Positions 46,052 to 57,072 of a stretch of DNA of 64,000 nucleotides are shown piece by piece. The stretch is from contig JAJHTX010000008.1 of the NCBI GenBank assembly GCA_032164295.1, positions 1,984,001-2,048,000 on the forward strand, read 5' to 3'. Every line of letters starts with the position of its first letter. Within the stretch, counting starts at the first letter, position 1. The notes beneath the pieces are model-generated. The model made no database searches and had not been told where the DNA came from. It saw only the letters and a program-made list of their open reading frames with translations. Position numbers and translations under genes: made by a program. The DNA comes from Inonotus obliquus. Its lineage: Eukaryota > Basidiomycota > Agaricomycetes > Hymenochaetales > Hymenochaetaceae.

Positions 46052-48921
46052 TGAATGTGCGAGAACGTGGCCGGTATCAGAAGTACCGGATGAGGGGGGT
46101 ACAATTTAGGTGCATTGAGAGGGCCGGTACGTGGCGGTGAAGAGAACTACGTGCGGCTGAGCTCGGTATCAACCCCGGTATCCTATTCTACGCTTACCCC
46201 ATGCTATGGTACGGTCCCATCTACACCTTACAGTATCCACCGGCACACCTAGAGAAACCGTTGGTCCCATTTCTCAAAGTACCGAACGCCGAGAGTACCG
46301 GTACCGAGCGCCAAGAAACCCGGTACCGAGAATACCGAGAGTACCGAGTGCCGAGAAACCCGGTACCGAGACAATTTGGCAATTTAACATGCTCTCATGA
46401 CATGGATCAGACGTCTTCCTCTCTGGTATTCATTCCTGATGGTTGGATTATGCATGCCGGTTCTTTGGGGAAGCTCAGGGTCAGTATCTGTTAAGGTTTT
46501 CAGGTCCGGTACCACCAGAAACGTGTCGGTATCAATCAGCAGGGGCGCAGATCTCTTGTCCTGAGGACTTTTCATCCAGGGGTACTATATGCTACGTTTT
46601 CATTGGTATCTTGTCCTCCCTAACCCTTTCTTGTTGTCCCCCTGATGGCGCTGCAATGTTCACTTTCATTGTTACATTTTTCTTCAGACTTTTCTTTGTT
46701 TTGATCTTCCTTTCTACTTTCTCCTTTTGGATTTATGAGCTAACTACGGTACAGTAGTATAAATATCTCCTCCTGTACGTAGTAGCTCTCCAGGTAATCT
46801 TAGGAGCTAGCCTCTAACATGAGGGCTCGGGTTTCCTCACCCCCTTCTCAGTCTCATCTCAGCTTCGTCTCAAGTTCTGTCCCAGTTTCGTCTCAAGTGA
46901 ACCTCAGGAGTTAGCCTCCCGTGCGAGGGCTCAGGTTTGCTTCCCAGTCCAGTCGACACCTTCATCTACCAGTCTCCCTCATTCTGTTTCTCGCTATACC
47001 ACCCCGTGCTAGCTGTTTCCTTGCAGTACCGACCTGTACCGACGTTTTGTTATTCTTCGTATTTTGCACATCCACCTTTCGTTTCTGTACTGAGCTTTTG
47101 TTTTACAACGTTTCTGCACATACCGAACCCGTTCGTTCAAGTACCGACCTGTACCGACATTTTTCCCACGGTACCGACCCCTTTCTTCCTGTACCGACCT
47201 GTACCGAGGTTTTTCCCACGGTATTAGACTCTTGTTTTGCTACGTTCTCTCCCATACCGACCTGTACCGAAGTTTTTCCCACATTCTAACCTGTCCTTTT
47301 CATACCAGAATCACATACCCTTCACTTCCGGCCCATCCATTAACTCCCCCTTTTCATAGACAACAAGTACCGTGACCGTACTGGTTAAGTACCGGCACGT
47401 ATTAGCCCTCCCCCACTTAAAACCATACACCCCTCGTCTCGGTATTTCGGTACCGGACGCGATCTCGCACATTTAGCGGTACTAAGTTGTACTGTCACAG
47501 ACAAGTTGTCAAGAGAGATAGTAGGGCCTGGCTGGATTGATGAGTACAGGGGGCTCTAGGTGACTGCTCGAGAGACGAGGTATCAGGAGACGATTGATAC
47601 CGAGTTGAATCCGTCGATACCGAGTCGTTCGTTGTCTGGTATCGCGGTAGTGAGAATGAAGCAGTAGAGAAGACGAGCAGAGGAGGTGTTTCTGATAGGA
47701 CTAGTTGTGAGACGAGAGGCAAGGATGATGAAGATGATAACGACGACTACCGGATTCGATACTGGTGACTACGAGACGAGATGAACGAACGGGGACTTGA
47801 ACGAGATGAGCAAAACCCGGACCTTCACTCTGGAAGTTCCTCTCAGATTAGCTGGTTTGCTACAGTAGAACATGCAGGCTATAAATACCATAATACCGTA
47901 GCCATTCAAGATACCAAATGGGGAGTTTTTACAAGTCGAATCGTACCACAATCTGGTACAAGAAGGGGAACATAAGATCGAAATGAATGTAAAAATATAA
48001 TCAGGAGAAACATAAGACAATGAATGAATAAGAAGTTTTATCAGGGGATGGCTAAGAATAGGGTGGGACGAAACAAGAACCCAATGAAAACTCACGATGA
48101 GTGATACCGAGGTAGGGTGGCAGTACCGACGTCAACCAGCGCTAAAATAAGGATGTGTCTCAAGCTATCGCATGGGTGCTCCTGGCGATGGCCCTGTCGT
48201 CTTCTTAAGCGCGTTGCCTGACCCGACTGGGCATTGCTTGGCTTCACCTCCGAGTCGGATCGATGGTCTCCTCCGAGATTGAAGCAGCATATGGCGGACC
48301 TGATTCATTTCCCATCCTTCCTCTCGACATAGATCTCCGAGGGCGTGGTCTCGACCTAGCACAAGTCACAGACTTCGGTACCAGAGTGGACCATCAGTAT
48401 CAACACCGGTATCGTCGGTATCGATGCACGGCGGTTCAGAAGGGCAGACTGTCAGACTTGGAGCTTTGACAATGATCCAACTCTTCGCAGCAACGTATGG
48501 CAGACCGATCGTAGCTCATGCGCCTTTCCCTCGGTATTGGCCGTCGGGGGCGTAGTATCGACTAAACGTAGACTATTAAGTGTTGGTACCAGGATGGGTG
48601 GACGGTACGGTATCGGTATCATTGGTATTGAAGTCTGGTGGTTCGGTACTGTGATGGAAGACGGGTGTAGAGATAGGTGATTCGGTATTGGCACAGAAGT
48701 CTGGCTAAACGCATGCAGGACCAGTTCTCAATCGATCTTAGCCTTGTCGGATTGCCGAAGCCTCGTACTTCGTTGGAACTGCAGGCGTAGATAGGACGGC
48801 AGAAGTACCGTGGTCCGAAGAGAAGTAAGAAGCGGTAGAGCAGAAGTATTATTAATTAGAAGAAGCGGTAGAATCGCAGAATTAAGCCTATATCAATCGT
48901 AGCCTCTGGTATTACCCTTTA
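46052..48921 (+). mobile_element. CCGG-targeting repeat family, copy 4, with a nested relative
   Basis: Starts TGAATGTGCGAGAACG and ends GGTATTACCCTTTA. CCGC flanks both ends (46048-46051 and 48922-48925). It contains a nested 1,338-bp relative and lacks about 250 bp near 48200 that copy 1 has. It sits in an intron of the rightward coiled-coil gene. Confidence 0.87.
46138..47475 (-). mobile_element. related repeat nested in copy 4, 1,338 bp
   Basis: GCGG lies on both sides (46134-46137 and 47476-47479). Read on the minus strand, it begins TAAATGTGCGAGATCGCG, like the family start, and ends GTTCTCTTCA. Its interior differs from the other copies and holds repeated GTACCGACCTGTACCGA words. This makes it a subfamily with the same ends and target size. 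Confidence 0.75.
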
Positions 48922-50042
48922 CCGCATAGCATTCAAGCGCATTTTGTCTAATGTTGTCTTGTTTCTAGTACAAGGGAAGCCATGAGGCTGTCGTTCTTTG
49001 TCGGCACCTTGATGATATTTGTGCTGCCATCGCACAAGGATTCATCCTTGCTATGAGTGATGATTTCATCAGTGGTGATCTTGTCAACCGTTACGACTCA
49101 CAAAAGTGTTCAGTGATATGGTGGAAGTTTACCAATCAGGTTAACCGGTCGTGGGAGTACTGTTACTGTTTATCTCCGAGGAGGGTTCATTGATCTTTGA
49201 TTGACGGACCGATCTGGCTAATTCCCCAATTTGAGGGGTTAATCCAAATTCTACAATATGGGTTATGGAATTGTTAATTACCTTAGTGGACTGTGTAGCT
49301 GATCCGATCTGAAACAACTAGCAACTAACTGGTATTGCAGTTGAACCTGATATTATAGTCGTACAGTATTAGATCGGCGTGAACACGCGGTTCCTATACT
49401 GATTGTTATTCACGATAAGAGAATATCAGGAATCGCACCACGTCGGGAGTAGGTCGTACCGTGCAGACAATAGGGAGAACAATCTAGTTGCAATCCGTAT
49501 TTTAGCTTTACTTTGATTTCACACAATCGGGTCAGTTCAGCCACGTCGCTACTAGTAATTTACTGGCTCGCAAGGTGATTGATGTTTAACGATTTAACTT
49601 AGGGACTTATGGTAGGGTCCCTTGACTTGGATTAAACTGCTAGGTCGGCTCTATCATGGCCTCCTTATATACTAATTTACATGTGTGATGTTACTACCTT
49701 GTTACTTACTGTTTTTAGTATTAATCTGTCTCTCGCTCTTGTGATACCTGGTCCGTGCTTTCCTTTCTTCTTCCTTCCTTATTTTACTACCTCTGTGCTA
49801 CCAGCCTTCTTTCGTTTAGTTTAGTTTAGTGGGCAGTACCATCTTGTGGATAGGTTTGATTCCTGCATCGGCATCGGTACTTGATCCAACTCGGCTATTC
49901 TAGGTAATTGCTGAGTCAGCTGTTCTTGTCTCTCCCTCGTTTGTATTTCCGTTCTTGGTTGTATCGGCAGGATTGGCTGAGGTATAGTTAACCAATTCTG
50001 AATTGTTTGCACTCGTGTGTACCCTGGTGTTGTCCTTGCGCG

Positions 50043-50650
50043 TTATAGGGTCGTCCCTTGTACTCCTTGTAAGTGTATTATTCCGCCGTGTTGCTCTGCC
50101 TTTACTTCCATTACAGTGTACCCATATGGTAATCCTCGACTTATGTAATTCATTATCCAATGTCCCCAAGTGTATGCAGTTCTCTCGTTCATTCCTTCTC
50201 GGTCTCGTTTATAAGCAATGTCAATATCTACTATAGCTGCATTGCATCTTTCGTGTCTTCCTTCCTGTGCTACATTTCGTATTCCGATCATCATTACAAA
50301 GTATCCGGTGTCGTAGGATAATACTCTTATTTCTCTTTCATAAGCCTTTTGTATTTGTTGATTAGGATCGTAGGTCAATTCCACGAATTGACATCGTATC
50401 ATTATGTCGGCTTGCCTGTTCATTATATCTCCGTATGTGATCTCCCTGATTAATTCCCGCATTAGTCCTCCGGCTAGTTCTTTAGCTGGTCGGCATATGT
50501 TGCAACATTGTAATATATTGCTTCGCGGTGTCGGTGGAACGATGGGCTGTTCTAGTACTTGTATTACTGCCGTTAATCGTTCTTGTATCCAACGTAGGAC
50601 ACTCATAGTTATTGGCTTATTAATGATGGATAACACTACCTTTCTAACAG
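50043..50650 (-). CDS. repeat-borne ORF, CxxC protein, related to 26835-27386
   Basis: The frame includes CCNICRPAKELAGGLMRELIRE, EREIRVLSYDTGYFVMMIGI and RGLPYGYTVMEVKAEQHGG. The apparent extension to 50846 (repeats of LIATI) is only the antisense of a tandem repeat and is left out. Several hundred bases of non-coding DNA (about 49137-49800) follow its 3' end. The insertion splits exon 3 of the coiled-coil gene from the rest. Function unknown. Confidence 0.4.
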
Positions 50651-50679
50651 TTACCAGTTCTAACAGCTCTTCGACAGCA

Positions 50680-50870
50680 ATAAGGATGGTGGCAATGAGG
50701 ATGGTGGCATTGAGTACATTGAGGATGGTGGCAATGAGTACGATGAGTACGCTGAGGATGGTGGCAGTGGGTACGTTGGTGATCATGGCAATGAGTACAC
50801 TGAGGGTGGTGGCAATGAGCACGTTGGCGATCGTGGCAATGAGCACGTTGACAATCGTGGCAACAAGTTC
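50680..50870 (+). repeat. tandem repeat encoding a GNE-rich segment of the coiled-coil gene
   Basis: About twelve diverged 15/30-bp units (GATGGTGGCAATGAGTAC). Read in the frame of the downstream coding it gives EDGGNEY, VGDHGNEY, VGDRGNEH and VDNRGNKFIDKER. The reading frame is kept throughout, so it was probably part of the protein. Confidence 0.6.
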
Positions 50871-52043
50871 ATTGACAAAGAGCGTTGTGACCAGAGATTT
50901 CGAGCAATCCAGAACAAGAGTGTTTTCTCGTTAATAATGAAGAATCTACCTTACGAAGCTCTCTTCGATACCGGTCATTGTGTATTCACTTGCAACGGTA
51001 AAAATCGTGCTGTGCTGGGTTACGGGCAGATTGAAGAAGGGAGTGCAACTCTGGCGAGACAGCTAAGGTTCTTTGCACCAATCTTTATATGGAAATTCAT
51101 GGAGACGAAGTGTGACATATTGAAATGGAGCCAGCAGGTGCAACACTGCAAGGATCAAGTCAGTTCGCTCCGAACAGCGCTCGAACTCATGGAAGCAGGA
51201 AACATTGTGGAAGCATTAAAGTTCATCGGTGAACAATCCCCACCCAAGAGGCCTGGCAATGAAGTTTCCAATAATGATGGCACTGGGGACAAATTTGCTT
51301 TTGGAACAGCGCAAGAGTTACGACGGAAACCTGAGTGGGGCACAAAACTGGGGACTTTGCCCCATTTTTCCCTGCCAGGACTGGAAAAGAAGGCACAACT
51401 AAAGCGAAAGCCGACCAGCAATGGTAATGCATACAGAGGCTCGCGACCCCGTTTTGAAGCCGATGTGTCAACCTCAACCCGTAGTTATGCCGCTGAAGCA
51501 CTCAAGAAGGTCCACTTGACCTATCCGGATGAGGGCCAACTTGCCCAAATTGCTCAGGACCCTCCTGAGAGGACCTCACATCCCCAGGCACTTCAAAGTA
51601 CCTTGGTGACAACTGACTGGTAGCATACCAAAGAGGGGACTGCCCAACAGCAGAGGGAGAAAGTTTTGCTCTTGCGAGGGGCTGAAGGTCAACTCGCCGG
51701 AGCCAAGAGACAATTCGACACGCTCCAAAAGTGTCTTCATATCCTCCTTTCCAACAATATACTCCATCTTGCAGTAACTGGCCTATCGGTATTGAGAAAC
51801 TCACTGAACTATCTAGCACACTCCAGGCATGCATACGACAAAGATTACGAGGAGTCCATATGAGATGTCGAACAGTTGCTTGAGAGGGTTCAAAAAAATA
51901 TCACCGATAAAGGTAATATGGATCTGTTGGCTGCATTTGACGAGACGCGGCAAGATGAAAAAGAGATTGCACATGGCAAGGAACTTGAAGAGGCACATCG
52001 TGTTCTTATGGAGAGTGATTACTTTGCCAAGGACAACATGTCA

Positions 52044-53398
52044 ACGGAGAAGGAAATCGATAATTTCATTGAAGCGCAGACACATTACGGAATGAATACG
52101 ACAAATCCGGACTACCTTATTCTGTTACAATGGATGGAGTCAGCTAACCCTGCTCAGATGGATCAGGAGCTGAAGACGACAGACTTGAAGGCGAAGGGGA
52201 AGGCGACGTGAGCTGGGCAAGGGACCATCCAGCCTTGCCTCACTCCCACTGTGGGAGGCTGAAAGTACTACGGACTGGACAATTGCTTGCCCTCCACGGA
52301 CGGAATTATGCCCTCTTCACCTCTCCTTTGTCTAGTTTGGCAGTCGTTACTCGAAAGGATCTCATTTTGTGTTTATTTATTTTGACTCAGTCTTCTTACT
52401 TCTTACGCGGGCACGTTGATCCCTTTTGCGGCTGTTTGAGTATACCAAGAGCACGCTGCAGTAGGTCACCACACAGTGGCTCCATTTGCCTTGCCTTGTA
52501 ATGTGTGTACAGCAGGAATTGCTGTGTCATGCTCTTCTTGTTCCCTCCCTATCTGAATAAGTATTCTGTTCTTCTATATGTCATTCTACCTCTGTATTCC
52601 CGTGTATTTTGGCCGTCATATGCAGTTTCAGACTGTATTCTTTTAGTAGCGATGATTCGAGTTCCACCTGCTCTTGTTTGATCGAGAGTTTGCCTTCAGT
52701 TGTGAATTACTTCTTGTACTTAATATTATCTGTACGTGCGAGCTGTGTACTGAGCGATAACAACAAATTGTAGCTAACTGATCTGTCGTTGAGGCTCCTT
52801 AGCCTGCTTTGACCGTGTTGGCTCGAGATGCAAAGAAGAATATGAAGATGTTGACGGACCTGGCTCCAAAGGCTGCTGCATTTTCTCTTCAGAGCTTCGA
52901 CTGGATGGAATAGGCAGTGAAGGGCAAGTACTGACCTGTTGGTAATCGAAATGATGAGTGCTAGTGCCCTGTGAGGAGGCTGAGGAGAGGGGTTCTGCAA
53001 GTGGGCATGAATGGCTGTTGCCTTACTCTACCATTGAAGGGCCTATCAATATGCCACAAGAACTTGTACACAGATACCTTCTGCACTTGCATGAATTATG
53101 CCACCTGAATTATATTTTTACATGGAGTATTTCATGAGTGGTGATTTTTCAATGGCCTGAGGGATGGTTGTGAGGGATGGGTTAACAAGGTTGTCTGTTT
53201 TGTTCTGTCTTGTACACACTATATTTCTCATACATTCTTACACTGTTGGAAGCACTTTTTCGAGCACTTTTTTTACATAGCCATATCATATTTTTACATG
53301 CAGTATTGACCGAGAAATAGAGCACTCAATTCATTTTTGTTGTTCAAGGGCACGACATGTGTCAAAAAATCATGTGATTTAGGCTTTTCTCATTACTT
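52044..53398 (-). repeat. right terminal inverted repeat, 1,355 bp
   Basis: Mirror of 38652-40006. It carries the shared last exon of the rightward gene (to 52211) and non-coding DNA. The frames at 52208-52501 and 52707-53000 are copies of those in the left arm. Confidence 0.92.
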
Positions 53399-53399
53399 G

Positions 53400-54422
53400 T
53401 GGTGGGGCGCAATCCCCTATTGCCGCGCGAGCCAATTTTTTTCAGTCGGAGTTTTAAATCTTACCATATATGGCTGTAATGGGCCATCTGCATTTACCGC
53501 CTTTCTGTCTTCATGTCTACATCCCCTGGCCAGCGATTTCTAGCCTGTTCTTTGACATAGACTCATGTATACAGTAGATATTCTCTACTTTGTCGCATAA
53601 ATCTGAAATATTCAACTTATTTATTGAATTTGACGTGCATATATGCTGGATGCACAAAACCATGCTTGCATGGCCAACTACTGTGCCAAATAAGACAGAC
53701 AAAGAAAAACTTTTTCAACTCATATCAGTGTTCTTCATCTTAATGATGTCATAAACATCACCTGTACGCATCGAGATTGTGCAAGTCTGGTCAGAACTTT
53801 TGCTAATTGTATGGACAATTACAGGCTCTCCAAGTCGATGAACAGCATACTGGTCCAGTGCATGATTTGATATCTGCCTATTTCAATATCAAAGCTCCAG
53901 ACATGAGCTTAAAACCCTTCTTAGTGATGCTGGTGTTTTTTCCTTCAAGTCCTGGTCAGTCTAAGTGATTCGAAGTGGTGTTCCGAAGTGTCACGTGACC
54001 CATTTCTTCCTAATTGAGGCAATTTACATGGAGCAAACTGCGGTAGTACAAGTTGTTTTATTCATCAACCAGTTGCAAAATCATACAACTCAATGCATTA
54101 TAAGTATCCTTTCATTCAAGTCTTCAATTCATACAAAAAACATTTCATAAAAAATGCCCAGCTCTTGAGATATTGGGCTGAAATACTCTATATCTCAGGT
54201 AATACTCGAAAATTTGTGAAACAATTTTGTATGAATTTTGATTTTGATATAATAAAGTGATAATATGCATGAAAACTTATTTTTTTTGCATTGTGGAAGG
54301 AGGTAATTGAAGTCGAATGTGTCTCTTGAAAACCGGTAAACGCTTAACGCTGCGTCGATCGCCGGCACGACGCGGCAGGCCCGTGGGAACGCACGCGGGA
54401 GACTTAGGGATTGCCACCCACC
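53400..54422. mobile_element. non-autonomous hAT-like element, 1,023 bp
   Basis: Ends TGGTGGGGCGCAATCCC and GGGATTGCCACCCACC. ATTACTTG flanks both sides (53392-53399 and 54423-54430). It inserted at the last bases of the 14.7-kb element. It is the closest relative of the ends of the 9.3-kb element at 25260. Non-coding. Confidence 0.85.
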
Positions 54423-54430
54423 ATTACTTG

Positions 54431-54903
54431 CTGTAAGGACGCCATGCATGACGATTGTCCGATGGCATACGAGGCATACGACGATTTCATTCTCAGGACG
54501 AAAACTCTTGAAACACCGACGGGTTATACTGTCATGCGGAAGGATAACGCTCGTTTCCCAGTTCATGGGAAGTGTGTGCTCCTTGCACACATCGATCAGG
54601 CGAAGATCCCTACTTAGGTTGAACCCTTCCGTCCCCAGGTTTTTTGTCCGTGGGACGCATTCTAGGCAATATCCTTGGGTAGTGCCACCTAACATGCCCA
54701 ATAGGGACGTGACGCTACGTGCTATGGAGTCGCTCGACACAGCATTCTTCCGAGACCTCGTACCAAAGAATTTTAGAAATCGCAAGATATCTGAGAGCAG
54801 CCCCTGGTCGCCCACCGATCACAAGGTGAAGAAGGATTGGGGTTTTGGGAGGGTGTTTTTGACCAAAGAGCTGTTCGTAGTGCTTTCCCTATTACTTTCT
54901 TGA
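54431..54903 (+). pseudogene. possible 3' part of the gene begun at 36595
   Basis: The frame to 54617 reads CKDAMHDDCPMAYEAYDDF, ILRTKTLETPTGYTV and FPVHGKCVLLAHIDQAKIP, then stops; other frames continue for about 90 codons. The orientation and position directly after the insertion block suggest it belongs with 36595-37576, but no domain supports this. Confidence 0.3.
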
Positions 54904-55570
54904 AAAGCCTCCTGTTGCTCCTCCTGCGAAGAACCAAGTCATAACTCATCCTTGGGATGAGTTATATATTTCCTCCGAATCTGCCTGTTTCCTTTAAATT
55001 CACACTTCCTCCGTCTGTTCACACTTTCTACATGACTGCTGTGATATGCGCTGTTTAATAAATTCACTTCTGATTGTCTGAATTCTAGTCCTGAAAGAAC
55101 CGGCAAGGACGCTAATGAGGAGAGGAGCGATTCACGTCTCCGAACAGGATACTAGTGATCTCCACCTTGAGGCCTGCCACAACCTTGCCAGAGTCTTATT
55201 ACATGTTGATATCTACGATTAGCTCCCATAGCCTGAGATCTTTTCGTGCTCGGGAGTGGGACCTGGACTGGTTTGTGATCTCTGCATCGTCATTGCGGAT
55301 ATACGCCACCTTGTCCCGCTGTATGAGATAATTCTTTAAAGAATGAATCCGGGTATTGGAATGCGCGGGTTCATATAACACACGGCAGCTAGTTTTGATA
55401 AAGCCGAAAGTAGAAGTGGGACAATCAACTGAGAATGGAAAGTCCGAATTAGCAAATGGTGATATACACCGTAGACTACAACCACTAGTAATCATACAAG
55501 TCCAAGCCTCAAGAGCTGATCGGATTGAGTCAAGAAAGACAACTCATGAAGGAAGTTATCAGAATTCCGC

Positions 55571-57020
55571 CTACCAAATTCCGTCCCTGTATTGTCCTCC
55601 GCGTTCGTATCGATCACCAGGCATACCAAACGTATCAGCAGCGTCGAATGCACCCCTTTCTGCTGCACGTGCCGCTCTGCCTCGTCTACGACCGTGTCTC
55701 GGTCTATATAGATTGTCCCCGTATCCACCACCATATCCGTAGCCATCACCATACTCGTACTCGTAGTTATCGTCATACGCCCGGGCAGAAGGGTAATGAC
55801 CATCTGATAGCCCATCGCGATATCGAGCCTCTTTGAGTGCCGCACGTTCTGCGCGATGTCGCTCAAATCGGGATAGTGCCGTCTCCCCGAACCTGCCTGG
55901 CCCATACTCGGTCGGTGCTCCGTATTCAATTCCACCAGCACCACCGTATCCGCTTGAGGAAAGTGGACGGGTAATGGGATTAGCAACTCCTAGCGTACCA
56001 TTTGTACCGCCGTACATTCCAGCAGTACTTCCCGCGTAGCCAGGGACGCCTCCTGCACCTCCATATCCATATCCACCAGGCGCAGAGCCCATGGAAATAG
56101 ATCTCTGTCTAATGAGCGGAGGTGCGGCAAGTCCTCCTGCAGTCGCCGCTGTGCCCATTCCCTGCCCTGCGATAGATGCAGGATTAAATGCACCTCCAGC
56201 GGCACTGACCATACCCCCGCCCATCGCTCCTGGGACAGCCGGGCTCAATGCACCCATGTTCATTCCAGTTCCCATTCCGTAAGCTCCGCTACTACTCGTG
56301 AGGAATTGATTACCCTGGTCAAATATTCGTGCTGCCGTGATTGCAGCTGCCTCGACTGCAGCGAATCGGCCGGTATTGTCCATCGCTCGAGTTTTGTACT
56401 GCCAGAGCTGGCTAGCTATAGCGCGGTATGTGATTAGTATGGGAGTAAAACTCGAGATAAATCGAAGCACAAACCTTCTCCAATAGCAAGCCCCACCAAA
56501 GCCTCGCGCTGCCTCAGAGTGTCACCGCCGAGTGGTTGGGCAAGAACGCCGAAGTTGTATCTCCAGTTGCGCCATACCTCGTATGCAGCTGCCGCACCAA
56601 TCTCCATGGGTGCCATGGTCATAATATCTCCCTAAATTTGACATTTAGTTTAGCGGTCATATTTTATGAAGATATTAAACGCACGAGACCACCATAAGCT
56701 CTCCGATGCAACAATTTTGCTTCAATGATGGATGGGCCCATTGATGCGAGTGCTTGGGTGCCAATACCTTGTAGTCTACCGTAGGCATGGTTATAAAGAC
56801 CTCCGTCGTAGCTCTGACCTGCTATAGCACGGTAGAAGTCGAGACCTCCCCAAGACGGTTGTGGTTGAAAGGAGGGAGCTGGAGGTACGATCGACTGCCA
56901 CTGGGACGTTGAATAAGACGGGTTTTGTCTATAGCTGTCGAGATAGGACATGGTTGTAAAATTGTAAAGGGAGGCATCGTTGTGGCTTTGGACTATTTGA
57001 GAGGGTGCCGTGCCGATCAT
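55571..57020 (-). CDS. glycine/tyrosine-rich conserved protein, 445 aa
   Basis: Exons 57020-56685, 56631-56475 and 56415-55571 give 1,338 bases in frame. The N-terminal 200 residues are well-behaved: GGLDFYRAIAGQSYDGGLY, HAYGRLQGIGTQALASMGPS, LLHRRAYGGLGDIMTMAPME, REALVGLAIGEASQLWQY. The rest is low-complexity, rich in Gly, Tyr, Ala and Arg (GGYGYGGAGGVPGYAG), ending in an acidic-basic stretch (YDDNYEYEYGDGYGYGGGYG, GRRRGRAARAAER). From memory it resembles an uncharacterised protein family conserved in mushrooms. No signal peptide or membrane span. Function unknown. Confidence 0.8.
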
Positions 57021-57072
57021 TCATTGGAGCCTATTTACGTCATAACATGCTTATATAATTAATCCCAAATTT

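Larger units (their letters stand above)
45626..52211 (+). pseudogene. right coiled-coil gene of the 14.7-kb element, broken by insertions and two stops
   Basis: Exon 1 starts MDTDTTDTTGQQDKALN. Exon 2, about 45738-46038, reads ALKDVLKKRDDLVSRL and LSSKLGTEEKKIKEDEVTLK. The donor GTGAGC at 46039 and acceptor TTTCTAG at 48968 border an intron that now contains repeat copy 4. Exon 3 (48969 on) reads YKGSHEAVVLCRHLDDI. After another insertion the frame resumes with GNEH-type repeats, RFRAIQNKSVFSLIMKNLP and HCKDQVSSLRTALELMEAG. It runs through TAG (51621-51623) and TGA (51861-51863) to EIDNFIEAQTHYGMNTTNPD and LKAKGKAT. It parallels the leftward gene segment by segment, but only the last exon, inside the inverted repeat, is near-identical. 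Confidence 0.6.
38652..53398. mobile_element. 14.7-kb element with 1,355-bp terminal inverted repeats and paired paralogous genes
   Basis: 38652-40006 and 52044-53398 are inverted copies of exactly equal length (1,355 bp). Very few differences were seen, for example C/T at 38676. Between them lie a leftward coiled-coil gene (41558 to 39839), a Tc1/mariner transposase gene (41915-43081), a leftward AT-hook/SAM-like gene (45366 to 43293) and a rightward coiled-coil gene (45626 to 52211). The rightward gene is broken by later insertions. The two coiled-coil genes are paralogs, and both have their last exon inside the inverted repeat. Outer ends are AAGTAATGAGAAAAGCC. A clear target duplication was not found; the right edge was later hit by a hAT-like element. 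I know of no named element with this layout. Confidence 0.7.

Noticed and set aside
50650..50846. N-terminal extension (LIATI repeats) of the minus-strand CxxC ORF
   Set aside because: It is the antisense of the GNE-encoding tandem repeat, which belongs to the plus-strand gene.
39050..53000. Pairs of 97-codon frames identical between 39.0-39.8 kb and 52.2-53.0 kb
   Set aside because: They lie in the duplicated inverted-repeat arms. Identity shows DNA duplication and not protein conservation, and no product is recognisable.
37585..54422. One composite hAT transposon running from 37585 to 54422
   Set aside because: The outermost flanks (ACTTATTA on the left, ATTACTTG on the right) differ, while each 1-kb element has its own matching pair, so two separate insertions explain the data better.
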